A stretch of 64,000 nt of DNA. It comes from Clostridium muellerianum. GTDB taxonomy: Bacteria; Bacillota; Clostridia; Clostridiales; Clostridiaceae. This document shows positions 1 through 8,171 of the stretch, one piece after another. The notes below the pieces were generated by a model that saw only the letters and a list, made by a program, of their open reading frames with translations, made no database searches and was not told the DNA's origin. Positions within the stretch are counted from its first letter, which is position 1. Every line of letters starts with the position of its first letter. The position numbers and the translations under genes are program-made. The DNA lies in contig NZ_JABBNI010000006.1 of assembly GCF_012926525.1 (NCBI RefSeq), forward strand, positions 1 to 64,000. The letters are read 5' to 3'.

Positions 1-126
1 AATTGATGGAACGCCGTATGCGATGAAAGTCGCACGTACGGTGTGGAGCAGGGGAAAAGCTGGAGAAATATAACAGTTAATTTTGATAGATTCAAAGTTA
101 ATTATCAAAAGCTTACCTATTGCTAT
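1..126 (+). mobile_element. Group II intron, 3' end (domains V and VI), truncated by the window edge
   Basis: Positions about 5-45 read as group II intron domain V: a GC-rich hairpin with a GAAA-type loop (CGATGAAAGTCG) and flanking arms CCGTATG / CACGTACGG. Positions about 46-124 read as domain VI: AGCAGGGGAAAAGCT pairs with AGCTTACCTATTGCT, leaving an unpaired A in the CTTACC segment as the likely branch point, and the tip carries an AT-rich inner hairpin. The intron should end in AT at 126, because the next codon (127) starts sequence colinear with YgiQ proteins. The body and any reverse transcriptase gene lie left of the window. The fold is read by eye; the exact 3' splice site could be off by a few bases. 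Confidence 0.85.
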
Positions 127-1788
127 TATACAGCCTCCAAAAAAAAGCGTCATGATGATTTATATTCTCCAGGTGGGGAAGGCGGTCACAGACCTGATAG
201 AGCCCTTATTGTATACTGCAATAGAACTAGAGAGGCTTATAAAAATGTGCCAATTATAATTGGTGGTATAGAGGCAAGTTTAAGAAGGTTTGCACATTAT
301 GATTACTGGGACAACAAAGTAAGAAGAAGTGTACTAATTGATTCTAAGGCAGATCTTTTAATATACGGTATGGGAGAAAAAACCGTAGTTCAAGTAGCTA
401 ATCTTCTTAAATATGGTATGGAAATTAATAATGTAACAAATGTAAGAGGAACAGAATATTCATGTAAAGAAACAAATAATTTAAATGATTTTATAGAACT
501 TCCTTCTTTTGAAGAAATATCTGAAAATAAAAAAAGCTATGCAGAAGCTTACAAAATAGAATATTATGAACAGGATGCTATAAGTGGAAAGACTTTAGTA
601 CAAAAACATGGGGATCATTATATTGTTCAAAACCCTCCTCAATTCACTTTAACTGAAGAAGAAATGGATATAGTATATAATCTTCCTTATACTAGAGCGT
701 ATCATCCTATATATGAGGCAAAGGGTGGTATTCCTGCTATTAAAGAAGTTAAGTTTTCTATTACAAGTCATAGAGGATGTTTCGGAGCTTGTTCCTTCTG
801 TGCTCTTACTTTTCATCAAGGGAGAACTATTCAAACTAGAAGTCAAACTTCTGTTTTAGATGAAGCAAAACTTTTAACCACATTAGATGATTTTAAAGGT
901 TACATACATGATGTAGGTGGACCTACTGCAAATTTTAGACATAAAGCATGTAAACCCCAAGAAACTCATGGAGTTTGCAAAAATAGGTTATGCCTTTCTC
1001 CTAGTCCTTGTAAAAACCTAATAGTGGATCATAGAGAATATTTAAGCCTTTTAAAACAAATGAGACAAATTCCTGGAGTTAAAAAGGTTTTTATACGTTC
1101 AGGAATAAGATACGATTATCTTATTTATGACAAAAATACTGCCTTTTTTGAAGAACTCTGTAAACATCATATAAGCGGCCAGCTTAAAGTAGCACCAGAA
1201 CATATAAGCGACAAGGTTCTTAAGCAAATGGGGAAACCTAGTCGCAGCGTATATGATAGATTTGCTAAAAAATATTTTGAGATAAATAAAAAAATAGATA
1301 AAAAACAATATTTAGTGCCTTATCTTATGTCCAGCCATCCTGGCAGTGACTTAAATGCTGCTATAGAATTGGCCCTTTATATTAAAGATATGGGATATAT
1401 GCCTGAACAAGTTCAAGATTTTTATCCTACACCAGGAAGCTTGTCAACTACAATGTATTATACAGGAATTAATCCGCTAACTAATGAAAAAGTTTATGTG
1501 CCTAAAGAACAAAAAGAAAAAAATATGCAGAGAGCTTTACTTCAATTTTCTATGCCCGAAAATTATAACCTTGTAAAAGAAGCCTTAATTAAAGCTCATC
1601 GTGAGGATTTAATTGGAAGTGGACCAAAATGTCTTATTCCCGAAACAGCACCTAGAAAAAGAAGGCATTCTAGTAAAGAATCCTCTGGTATTAAATCAAA
1701 AAATAAAAAATTTGATAAATCTAATACTAAAGTTAGACCTGAAAGCAAAAAAACTAAAAAAACTTTTAAAAGCAAATTTAAAAAATAA
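127..1788 (+). CDS. ygiQ: YgiQ family radical SAM protein, 3' exon (5' part missing beyond an intron)
   Basis: YgiQ-family radical SAM enzyme of unknown substrate. The iron-sulfur motif CxxxCxxC is seen as [10 protein letters not shown], about 217 codons into this exon. Other family hallmarks are the HDDLYSPGG segment near the start, [14 protein letters not shown], a LGGPTANF-like block with following cysteines, [11 protein letters not shown] and DFYPTPGS. The C-terminus is a Lys/Ser-rich basic tail, as in relatives. Bacterial homologues have roughly 100 more residues upstream (including a VSGDAYVDHPSFG-like segment) that are absent here. A GTG at 43 opens the frame, but its first 28 codons lie in intron domains V/VI, so it is not a credible start. 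If the intron splices, a full protein could be made; if not, the gene is broken. Followed by a terminator. Confidence 0.88.
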   Translation, partial: YTASKKKRHDDLYSPGGEGGHRPDRALIVYCNRTREAYKNVPIIIGGIEASLRRFAHYDYWDNKVRRSVLIDSKADLLIYGMGEKTVVQVANLLKYGMEINNVTNVRGTEYSCKETNNLNDFIELPSFEEISENKKSYAEAYKIEYYEQDAISGKTLVQKHGDHYIVQNPPQFTLTEEEMDIVYNLPYTRAYHPIYEAKGGIPAIKEVKFSITSHRGCFGACSFCALTFHQGRTIQTRSQTSVLDEAKLLTTLDDFKGYIHDVGGPTANFRHKACKPQETHGVCKNRLCLSPSPCKNLIVDHREYLSLLKQMRQIPGVKKVFIRSGIRYDYLIYDKNTAFFEELCKHHISGQLKVAPEHISDKVLKQMGKPSRSVYDRFAKKYFEINKKIDKKQYLVPYLMSSHPGSDLNAAIELALYIKDMGYMPEQVQDFYPTPGSLSTTMYYTGINPLTNEKVYVPKEQKEKNMQRALLQFSMPENYNLVKEALIKAHREDLIGSGPKCLIPETAPRKRRHSSKESSGIKSKNKKFDKSNTKVRPESKKTKKTFKSKFKK

Positions 1789-1799
1789 CTTTTAAGTTA

Positions 1800-1843
1800 A
1801 AACACTCTGAAGTTTTATTCAACACTTCAGAGTGTGTTTTTTG
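1800..1843 (+). terminator. Rho-independent terminator of ygiQ
   Basis: ACACTCTGAAGT (1802-1813) pairs perfectly with ACTTCAGAGTGT (1824-1835), followed by a T-run. Confidence 0.85.
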
Positions 1844-1853
1844 TATAATATAC

Positions 1854-2498
1854 CTATTTTTTCACCCTATTCAAAGCATATACTAAAGTTAACATCCACA
1901 ACATATCTCCTGTTATATTCTGCGTAATAAAAGTAATTCCTGTAACCCACATTATATATTCTGCTATAGTTATAATGGAAGAGACAATTACTAAACTCAT
2001 TCCTATTTTATTTATACTTTTCTTAGAAATAAATCCTACAGCAATAAATAATGTAATAGTATTTATTACAATATAACCCCAATATATATACGCATGCTGT
2101 ATAAACATCATAGTGTATCCTAAGTTATTATAACCTCTTAAAAAGCATGTACATCTGATCATAATAAAAACATACAACGCTATCAAAATTCCTGCTATTA
2201 TGAATACATAAGAAAAATTTATAGTATGTCCTTTCACAAATATGTACAATACAATTAGAATTATTAAAGGTACAGCAATTAAATTCATAAAAAACAAAGG
2301 TTTTAATAAATAAAGATATCTTATATTCCGAACTAAAAATAGTATTAAAAGTGCAGCATATCTTAAACTCATAGCTATTATTGCAATACGCGCTATAGTC
2401 TTAATCTTTTTAGGACAGTGTAAATCTAAATGAATGCTTTTAAATAAAAGTAAAATTACAATAAGTAGCAAAGAAATATAGATATAAAACTTTAACAT
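1854..2498 (-). CDS. Polytopic membrane protein of unknown function
   Basis: A 214-residue, strongly hydrophobic protein with about six to seven predicted membrane segments, starting with one at residues 3-20. I do not recognise a family. It has an ideal ribosome site (AGGAGGT, a few bases before ATG) and is bounded downstream by the ygiQ terminator, with which it converges. A short Cys-containing stretch (RCTCFLRG) lies between two mid-protein helices. No signature of a transporter or enzyme is visible. It lies downstream of the lipid kinase gene on the same strand, separated from it by a terminator hairpin, so it is probably a separate transcript. Confidence 0.75.
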   Translation of the reverse strand: MLKFYIYISLLLIVILLLFKSIHLDLHCPKKIKTIARIAIIAMSLRYAALLILFLVRNIRYLYLLKPLFFMNLIAVPLIILIVLYIFVKGHTINFSYVFIIAGILIALYVFIMIRCTCFLRGYNNLGYTMMFIQHAYIYWGYIVINTITLFIAVGFISKKSINKIGMSLVIVSSIITIAEYIMWVTGITFITQNITGDMLWMLTLVYALNRVKK

Positions 2499-2557
2499 AC
2501 TACCTCCTGATACATTACTACTATTTTATATCTATTATAAGAATTAAGGTTATATTA

Positions 2558-2612
2558 CTAAAAAATGCTTTTGAATTAAATATATAATTATTTAACTCAA
2601 AAGCACTTTTTA
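2558..2612 (-). terminator. Terminator of the lipid kinase gene
   Basis: TGCTTTTGA (2566-2574) pairs with TCAAAAGCA (2597-2605); reading the minus strand, the stem is followed by TTTTT. Confidence 0.7.
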
Positions 2613-3497
2613 GGATATATTAGTTCCCAAAACTTGTATTCCTTCTTTTATGCATTCTATAACTAATGGAAAGTCCGGTCCTCTTTCACCGTCTATGTCC
2701 GTTACTATGTCTTCATGACATTCTACTTCTATTCTATTAGACTTAAAGTATACAAGACCTTCTGTGCCTTCTAAGTGCTCCCCTTTAAACATCTTTATAA
2801 AGAGGGCTATCATATCTTTTATCATTCCTGCTTTTATTATTATTACATCCAGCATTCCATCATCTAATTCGGCTTTATACGCAAACTTTAGATTTCCAGC
2901 AGTCTGTCCATTGAATACCATCATTAAATACATATAATCGTCAAATACATAATTCTCAGATGTTACCTTTATTTTAAGCTTTCTAAGACTAGCAAGCTGT
3001 TCTAATCCTTTAATGTAATAAGCAAGCTTACCAATTGTATTTTTTAAATTTACATCTGTTCTTTGAGATACATCTGTAAAAAGACCCGTACTTGCTACAT
3101 TTAAAAAATATTTATCATTTATTTTTCCCAAATCCAGCTTTTTAGGCTTACTGTTCAATATTCGTTCACAGGCTTCCTCTACATCTTCTGGAACTCCAAT
3201 AAATTTTGCAAAATCATTAGCAGTGCCTACTGGAAGTATTGCTATTGGAATATTTAAATCCAGGTTTTTCATCTGATTTACAGCTTCATCAATAGTACCA
3301 TCACCACCAGCTATCAGAATATATTTATAAGTTTTATTTACCCCTTTAAGAGCTTCAATTATACTATGTTCATAACTAATTCTATAGGGTATAACTTCAT
3401 ATCCATATTTTTGATGTATTTTTATAACCTTATCAATATTCCCTATTATGGTATTTTCACCTGAGTATGGATTATATATAAACTTTACTTTCTTCAT
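2610..3497 (-). CDS. Diacylglycerol/lipid kinase, DagK-catalytic (YegS/DgkB) family
   Basis: Soluble lipid kinase of the DAGK_cat superfamily, 295 residues, the usual length. It begins with the family's KKVKFIYNPYSG segment and has the nucleotide-binding motif AGGDGTIDEAVN at about residue 83, followed by PVGTANDFA at about 107. The C-terminal half holds the beta-sandwich with FNGQTAGNLKFAYKAELDDGMLDV. Family members phosphorylate diacylglycerol or related lipids at the inner face of the membrane, recycling lipid into phospholipid synthesis. Start ATG has GGAGAG upstream. pssA, another phospholipid gene, is nearby but on the other strand. The lipid specificity (DgkB versus BmrU/YtlR-like) cannot be told from sequence alone. 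Confidence 0.9.
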   Translation of the reverse strand: MKKVKFIYNPYSGENTIIGNIDKVIKIHQKYGYEVIPYRISYEHSIIEALKGVNKTYKYILIAGGDGTIDEAVNQMKNLDLNIPIAILPVGTANDFAKFIGVPEDVEEACERILNSKPKKLDLGKINDKYFLNVASTGLFTDVSQRTDVNLKNTIGKLAYYIKGLEQLASLRKLKIKVTSENYVFDDYMYLMMVFNGQTAGNLKFAYKAELDDGMLDVIIIKAGMIKDMIALFIKMFKGEHLEGTEGLVYFKSNRIEVECHEDIVTDIDGERGPDFPLVIECIKEGIQVLGTNIS

Positions 3498-3618
3498 ATA
3501 AAACTCTCCTACTTTTAATAAAGTTTATTATCTAGACTAAATATGTAACTTAGGCTAAACTTAAAATGGAATGTACATCCATTTTTGATAATTAACTATT
3601 ATATTATAACACCTTATA

Positions 3619-3662
3619 TAATAAATCCACAAGATTATCAACGATTCTTGTGGATTTATTCA
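3619..3662. terminator. Inverted repeat, probable terminator below the CBS-domain gene
   Basis: ATAAATCCACAAGA (3621-3634) and TCTTGTGGATTTAT (3646-3659) form a perfect 14-bp stem just downstream of the minus-strand CBS gene. The T-tract is weak, so efficiency is uncertain. Confidence 0.6.
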
Positions 3663-3676
3663 TAAATTATTAAATT

Positions 3677-4105
3677 TTAAATTTCTGGTGTAGTATGTTC
3701 AGAAATATTACTAAGTGCTTGTTCTGCTTGGTGTTGAAGATTAGGTTCAATAGCTATGTCTCCTAAAGATATTATTCCAACTAAATTGTTAGATTCTACT
3801 ATAGGTAGTCTTCTAATTTGTCTTTCACTCATAACTCTAGATGCATCTTGAATATCCATATCAGGATTTCCCGTAACAGGATTCGAAGACATAATTTCCC
3901 TTATAGGTTGCTTTTTAGAATTTTCTCCATCTGCTGCAGATCTTATAGCTATATCCCTATCTGTAACTATTCCTATCACCTTATCACCATTACATACAGG
4001 AATTGAACCTACATTGTGTTTTCTCATAAGCTGTGCCGCTCTTTCAACATTGTCCTCAGCATTCAAGCTAACAATACATTTAGTCATTACATCTTTAACT
4101 TTCAT
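3677..4105 (-). CDS. CBS domain-pair protein
   Basis: About 142 residues made of two CBS repeats: MKVKDVMTKCIVSLN at the start of the first and REIMSSNPVTGNPD at the start of the second. Each ends with the typical GIVTDRDI / GIISLGDI segment that forms the nucleotide-binding cleft. Stand-alone CBS pairs bind adenine nucleotides and act as energy or ligand sensors; no effector domain is attached, so the partner is unknown. ATG at 4105 is preferred over an upstream in-frame GTG (4114) because GAGAGGTG lies at the correct distance before the ATG and overlaps the GTG. A hairpin follows the gene. Confidence 0.92.
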   Translation of the reverse strand: MKVKDVMTKCIVSLNAEDNVERAAQLMRKHNVGSIPVCNGDKVIGIVTDRDIAIRSAADGENSKKQPIREIMSSNPVTGNPDMDIQDASRVMSERQIRRLPIVESNNLVGIISLGDIAIEPNLQHQAEQALSNISEHTTPEI

Positions 4106-4195
4106 AAAAAACACCTCTCTTCAAAATTTACACTTCAAAACTATTGTGTCCTTATAATGAATTGAATATAAGCGTAAATTTATAGAAAGTATTTC

Positions 4196-4861
4196 TTACA
4201 AACTTTTAGTTTTCTTTGATGATTTATATATAGCTAATGCAGTAAAAGCTATAACCATTATTGATATTATTGGAATAAAAAACTTAATTGAAAAAGGATG
4301 TTCTAAACTTTTTCCTATAACCGAATAAGAAATCATTTCTGGAAAAACACCTATCATAGTTCCTATAATAAAATCCTTATATTTCATTTTAGTTAAACCA
4401 GCAGCATAACTTAATGGATCATATGGAAATATAAACGATAATCTCATTATACACATAATCATAGTTCCATGCTTTTCAATATTTGAATCCAACTTCATAG
4501 CTTTGCCTTTTAAAAGTTTATCTACAAAAGATCTACCTAAAAATCGTGCTAAGAAAAAAGCTAAAGTACCTGATGTAAAACAACCTATCATGCTTAATAA
4601 AAGTGCTTTATAAGGTCCAAAAACATTTCCTGCTACAATTGATAAAAGCGAGACTGGAACTACTAAAGCTACAGGTTTTATAGAATACAATAGCACAAAA
4701 ATTACTGAAGCAAATCTACCATAGCTTAAAATATAATGTTTCACATGTCTTACTCTCAAATGTGTTAATCTTTTTCCGTATTTGATCATAATGTATGCAA
4801 CTATTATAATTAATATGGCTGCAGTAAAATACTGTAATACTCTTATTTTATTTTTTTTCAT
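4196..4861 (-). CDS. TVP38/TMEM64 (VTT/DedA-like) family membrane protein
   Basis: About 221 residues with five to six membrane segments and the conserved VTT-domain core: GNVFGPYKALLLSMIG, a LAFFLARFLGR segment and, later, a SFIFPYDPLSYAAG loop. These integral membrane proteins are related to DedA proteins; several members affect lipid transport or proton-coupled processes, but no substrate is established here. ATG at 4861 is used because GAGTTGAGG precedes it correctly; an upstream in-frame TTG (4873) overlaps that ribosome site. It stands alone on the minus strand, divergent from pssA, with about 190 bases of AT-rich sequence between them that should hold both promoters. Confidence 0.88.
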   Translation of the reverse strand: MKKNKIRVLQYFTAAILIIIVAYIMIKYGKRLTHLRVRHVKHYILSYGRFASVIFVLLYSIKPVALVVPVSLLSIVAGNVFGPYKALLLSMIGCFTSGTLAFFLARFLGRSFVDKLLKGKAMKLDSNIEKHGTMIMCIMRLSFIFPYDPLSYAAGLTKMKYKDFIIGTMIGVFPEMISYSVIGKSLEHPFSIKFFIPIISIMVIAFTALAIYKSSKKTKSL

Positions 4862-5055
4862 TAAGCTCCTCAACTCTCTATTTTTAATTGTTTTTCCTTA
4901 TTAAATTCATTTTAACAAAAAATTTATAATTTTTCTATAAAAAATATTATATATACACTTAAATATTTTATTAAAATGCGTTATAATAGTTCTAAATACA
5001 CAATGTGATTTTATAATTAATACAATACTTATTATATTATTTAGGAGTGATTATA

Positions 5056-5577
5056 ATGGCTAAAATAGCTAAAAGTGCTGTACCTAATGTTTTTACGTTT
5101 GCTAATTTAGGTTGCGGTGTAATGTCTTTAATGATGACATTTCAAGAAAATTACAAATGGGCGGGTATTTTCATACTACTTGCATGTCTAGCTGATAGAT
5201 ATGATGGTAGAGTAGCAAGATTTTTAAATGTATCTAGTAATTTAGGAAAAGAATTAGATTCTCTTGCAGATCTAGTTTCTTTTGGAGTAGCACCTTCCAT
5301 CCTTGCTTTTAATCTTTATGGCTTAACTAACTTTGGATTATTAGGATACTCTCTAGTATTATTATTACCTATAGCTGGCGCTTATAGACTTGCTAGATTC
5401 AATGTTACTGAATTTGATGGACAATTTTTTGGTATACCTATAACTTTTGCAGGTATGTTTATGGCTATATATTGTTTAATTACAATGAACTTTCTTGCAC
5501 CTGTTGAACTTACAATTGTATTGTTAGTAGTTTTATCTTACCTTATGGTATGCAAACACAGATTTAAGAAATTCTAA
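5056..5577 (+). CDS. pssA: CDP-diacylglycerol--serine O-phosphatidyltransferase
   Basis: Integral membrane CDP-alcohol phosphatidyltransferase, 173 residues. The complete catalytic signature D-x2-DG-x2-AR-x8-G-x3-D-x3-D is present: D47, D50-G51, A54-R55, G64, D68 and D72. The opening NVFTFANLGCGVMS segment is typical of PssA rather than PgsA, so the expected reaction is CDP-diacylglycerol + L-serine to phosphatidylserine + CMP, the route to phosphatidylethanolamine. The C-terminal half forms several membrane helices. ATG 5056 is chosen: AGGAG (5042-5046) is nine bases upstream, whereas the in-frame GTG at 5047 directly abuts that site. No psd gene is visible next to it. Its stop codon lies inside a shared terminator stem. 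Confidence 0.92.
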   Translation: MAKIAKSAVPNVFTFANLGCGVMSLMMTFQENYKWAGIFILLACLADRYDGRVARFLNVSSNLGKELDSLADLVSFGVAPSILAFNLYGLTNFGLLGYSLVLLLPIAGAYRLARFNVTEFDGQFFGIPITFAGMFMAIYCLITMNFLAPVELTIVLLVVLSYLMVCKHRFKKF

Positions 5578-5606
5578 AGAGGTGTGATTTTCACACCTCT
5601 TTTCCA
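5574..5606. terminator. Bidirectional terminator between convergent genes
   Basis: AAAGAGGTGTGA (5576-5587) pairs with TCACACCTCTTT (5591-5602). The stem contains the stop codons of both pssA and the convergent gene and is flanked by T/A-rich sequence. Confidence 0.75.
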
Positions 5607-6124
5607 TTATTATTAATATTTTTTTCACTACTAGAAGTATCTTCTTCATTACTAACAGCATCTTTCCCATTGTTAGAACCATCTTCTTCACTATTATCAG
5701 TATCTTTTTCATTGATAGGCATATCTTTTTGAGTATTAAAAACCTCTCTTTCAGTATCAATAACATCTCCTGAATTATCAGAAGCACCTTTTTCAGAATT
5801 CTGTAACTTTAATTCATTGTCAATTTCTGTTTGTATATACTGAACCTGCATAGTAGATTGCATTATTTTGCCCTTTATTTTACAATAATCCATGTATCCA
5901 AAACTTGTCTTTTCCAAAACATCTATAACCTCATCTATTACATTTAAAAGGTCATTAGATGTATTTATAGCCTTTCTTACCTCCTTCTTATGTGCTAATG
6001 CTATATCATTCAGTTCCCCTGCTGCACCTACTAGCAGTCTATATGAATTAACTAATTTTGATAAATAATCAGTTAAATTATTTGTATCATTATAGTAATC
6101 TTCTATAATCTTTCTATATGCCAT
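5591..6124 (-). CDS. Unknown protein with helical N-terminal domain and acidic, low-complexity tail
   Basis: 177 residues; family not recognised. Residues 1-107 are predicted all-helical (several helices with heptad-like spacing, beginning MAYRKIIEDYYNDTNNL). From about residue 110 the protein becomes an Asn/Ser/Glu/Asp/Lys-rich tail of loosely repeated 7-8 residue units (for example NEKDTDNSEEDGSN, then SNEEDTSSSEK) and is probably disordered. No signal peptide or membrane helix is seen, so it is likely cytoplasmic. The ribosome site is good (GGTGGAG before ATG). The repeat-rich 3' end is a plausible site of length variation between strains. Confidence 0.75.
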   Translation of the reverse strand: MAYRKIIEDYYNDTNNLTDYLSKLVNSYRLLVGAAGELNDIALAHKKEVRKAINTSNDLLNVIDEVIDVLEKTSFGYMDYCKIKGKIMQSTMQVQYIQTEIDNELKLQNSEKGASDNSGDVIDTEREVFNTQKDMPINEKDTDNSEEDGSNNGKDAVSNEEDTSSSEKNINNNGKEV

Positions 6125-6276
6125 AAATACTCCACCATGTAAAATTTGATACCAATACTAATATATTTAACTTTACTCAAATTAATTCAAAATATTAAAA
6201 TTTAGCATATATAAAATATTAAAAAAGAGAATTAGATTTAAAACCCTAATTCTCCTAAAATTAATTTTATATAATG

Positions 6277-7149
6277 TTATTCTCCAAGTACCTGCTTTCT
6301 TAATTTTAATCCTGTTTCTGTAACTGCTAATCCTCCAAGTGCTGTTTCTCTTAATTCACATGGAAGTTGCTTTCCAACCTTATACATAGCTGAAACAGTA
6401 TCATCAAAAGGTATTTTACTACAAACTCCTCCCATAACCATATCTGCTGTAGTTAGTGCGCTAACTGTACCTGAAGCATTTCTTTTTGCACAAGGTACTT
6501 CTACTAATCCAGCTATAGGATCACATACTAATCCCAATATATTTTTTATTACTATAGCTGATGCATTTAACGCCTGTTCTGGAGTTCCACCCATCATTTC
6601 TACTACTGCTGCGGAAGCCATAGCTGCTGCGGAACCACATTCAGCTTGACATCCACCCTCTGCTCCTGCCATAGTAGCATTTTTAGCTATTATTATGCCT
6701 ACTCCAGTAGCTGTAAATAATGCCTTAACCAATTCATCTTCTGTTTTATTTAATTTCTCTCCAGCACTTATTATTGTAGCTGGCATTATACCACAAGAAC
6801 CTGCTGTAGGTGCAGCTACTATTTTTCCCATAGCTGCATTTACTTCTGAACAAGAAAGCGCTCTTGCCATTGCCTTAACCATAAAATCCCCTGTTAACGT
6901 TTTCCCAGATTGAGAATATTTATCTAACTTATAAGCATCTCCACCTATAAGACCACTTACTGATGTAACTTTATTTTTTAATCCATATTCAGCAGATTCC
7001 TGCATTACATTTAAATTTTTTCTCATCTTTTCAAAAACTTCTTCAGTAGTACTATTAGAAGCTTTAGCTTCTTCTTCAATAGTATATTCCCATATACTTA
7101 AATTTTTTTCTTTACATACTTCTATAAGCTCATATCCGTAATTAACCAT
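6277..7149 (-). CDS. sdaAA: L-serine dehydratase, iron-sulfur-dependent, alpha subunit
   Basis: Catalytic subunit of the [4Fe-4S] L-serine dehydratase, which converts L-serine to pyruvate and ammonia. 290 residues, normal for the two-subunit form. Cluster-ligand cysteines are seen in the conserved contexts TAGSCGIMP, QAECGSAAAM, GLVCDPIAG and VEVPCAKRN. It is the second gene of a two-gene operon, starting four bases after sdaAB ends, with GGAGGAG at good distance before the ATG inside the end of sdaAB. The pair supplies pyruvate from serine, a common fermentation substrate in clostridia. No regulatory element is visible in the leader. Confidence 0.97.
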   Translation of the reverse strand: MVNYGYELIEVCKEKNLSIWEYTIEEEAKASNSTTEEVFEKMRKNLNVMQESAEYGLKNKVTSVSGLIGGDAYKLDKYSQSGKTLTGDFMVKAMARALSCSEVNAAMGKIVAAPTAGSCGIMPATIISAGEKLNKTEDELVKALFTATGVGIIIAKNATMAGAEGGCQAECGSAAAMASAAVVEMMGGTPEQALNASAIVIKNILGLVCDPIAGLVEVPCAKRNASGTVSALTTADMVMGGVCSKIPFDDTVSAMYKVGKQLPCELRETALGGLAVTETGLKLRKQVLGE

Positions 7150-7153
7150 AATC

Positions 7154-7834
7154 TTAGTTCTCCTCCTTTACAGGATTTATAGCTCTTGCATTTTTTATAT
7201 TAGGTATTTTTACTATTTCATCTATTAGGTCTTGAGACACAACATTATCCACTTCAAATACCATTGCTGCTGCTGAACCCTTTCCACTTCTGTAAACTCT
7301 CATAAAAGCAATATTTATTTCATAATCATATAATACTGCAGTTACCTTAGCCACCATTCCTGGTATATCTATGTGATTTATTAGTATAGTAGGATATGCT
7401 CCTGTAAACTCTATATTTTCTCCATCTATACCTGTTATTACTATGTTTCCTCCTCCTATAGATGATCCTATTACTTCTACTATTTTGTTATCAGTTCTTG
7501 TTATTACGAACTTAACTGTATTAGGATGTACATCTCCAAGATCTGTTGGTATAAATTCTATTTCAATGCCTTTTTCTTTAGCCTTATCCATAGAAGTTTT
7601 TAATCCTTGGTCCCAAGGATCCATTCCAAGTATTCCTGCAACTAAAGCTTTATCTGTTCCATGTCCTTTGTATGTGCTAGCAAAGGATCCATGAAGGAAA
7701 AATTGCACTTTTTTAACTTCTCCACCAGCTATAGTCTTAGCAACTTTTCCCAATCTTGCTGCTCCTGCAGTATGAGAACTAGATGGTCCTATCATTATAG
7801 GTCCCAAAATATCAAAAGCACTGTATTCTCTCAC
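7154..7834 (-). CDS. sdaAB: L-serine dehydratase, iron-sulfur-dependent, beta subunit
   Basis: Small subunit of the two-chain L-serine dehydratase. The N-terminal domain has the family motif FDILGPIMIGPSSSHTAGAARLG; the C-terminal 75 residues are an ACT domain (GAYPTILINHIDIPGMVAKV), typical of amino-acid-binding regulation. GTG at 7834 gives an N-terminus (MREYSAFDILGPIM) aligned with Bacillus SdaAB; GGAAAGG lies about 12 bases upstream. An in-frame ATG at 7855 is the alternative but has only a weak ribosome site, so the start is uncertain by seven residues. First gene of the operon with sdaAA. Confidence 0.94.
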   Translation of the reverse strand: MREYSAFDILGPIMIGPSSSHTAGAARLGKVAKTIAGGEVKKVQFFLHGSFASTYKGHGTDKALVAGILGMDPWDQGLKTSMDKAKEKGIEIEFIPTDLGDVHPNTVKFVITRTDNKIVEVIGSSIGGGNIVITGIDGENIEFTGAYPTILINHIDIPGMVAKVTAVLYDYEINIAFMRVYRSGKGSAAAMVFEVDNVVSQDLIDEIVKIPNIKNARAINPVKEEN

Positions 7835-7855
7835 TTTATAACCCAACCTTTCCAT

Positions 7856-8067
7856 CTATCTATTTCTATAAAAATTACAAAAATTATTGTAATAATGCAT
7901 TTGCTTCAACTTAATTATACAATAATTTTTATCGTTTTCATACATTTTTTGAAACTTTTTTGTAGAAATTTATAAAATTTAGATGGAAAATCTCCTTAAT
8001 ATTTTATTTATATGAATTAAATCATTCTAATTGCCAAGATTTTAACAAATTTTAAATTCATTTTATA
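7856..8067. other. AT-rich intergenic region, promoter region of sdaAB
   Basis: Together with the terminator to its right this makes a gap of about 320 bases. I see no coding potential, riboswitch or repeat. It must hold the sdaAB promoter, but no convincing -35/-10 pair stands out. Confidence 0.5.
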
Positions 8068-8140
8068 TACAAAAATAGCTGTCATAGTAAGAATACTTCA
8101 TACAACATATTGTATGTGAATTGCTTAATAGGACAGCTCC
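8068..8140 (-). terminator. Two-tier terminator hairpin of the nucleoside kinase gene
   Basis: On the minus strand AGCTGTC (8138-8132) pairs with GACAGCT (8083-8077) and is followed by ATTTTTG. An inner hairpin CATACA/TGTATG (8099-8104, 8111-8116) sits in the loop. Confidence 0.7.
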
Positions 8141-8171
8141 CAATTATTCAAATATATTAATTATTTAAATA

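Noticed and set aside
43..126. GTG-initiated N-terminus of the YgiQ frame
   Set aside because: The 28 codons coincide with group II intron domains V/VI and have no similarity to YgiQ; there is no ribosome site in a sensible place.
5533..5787. 84-codon minus-strand frame rich in Leu, Ile, Met and Lys
   Set aside because: It is an out-of-frame reading of the repetitive tail of the acidic-tailed gene and overlaps the pssA end; no ribosome site.
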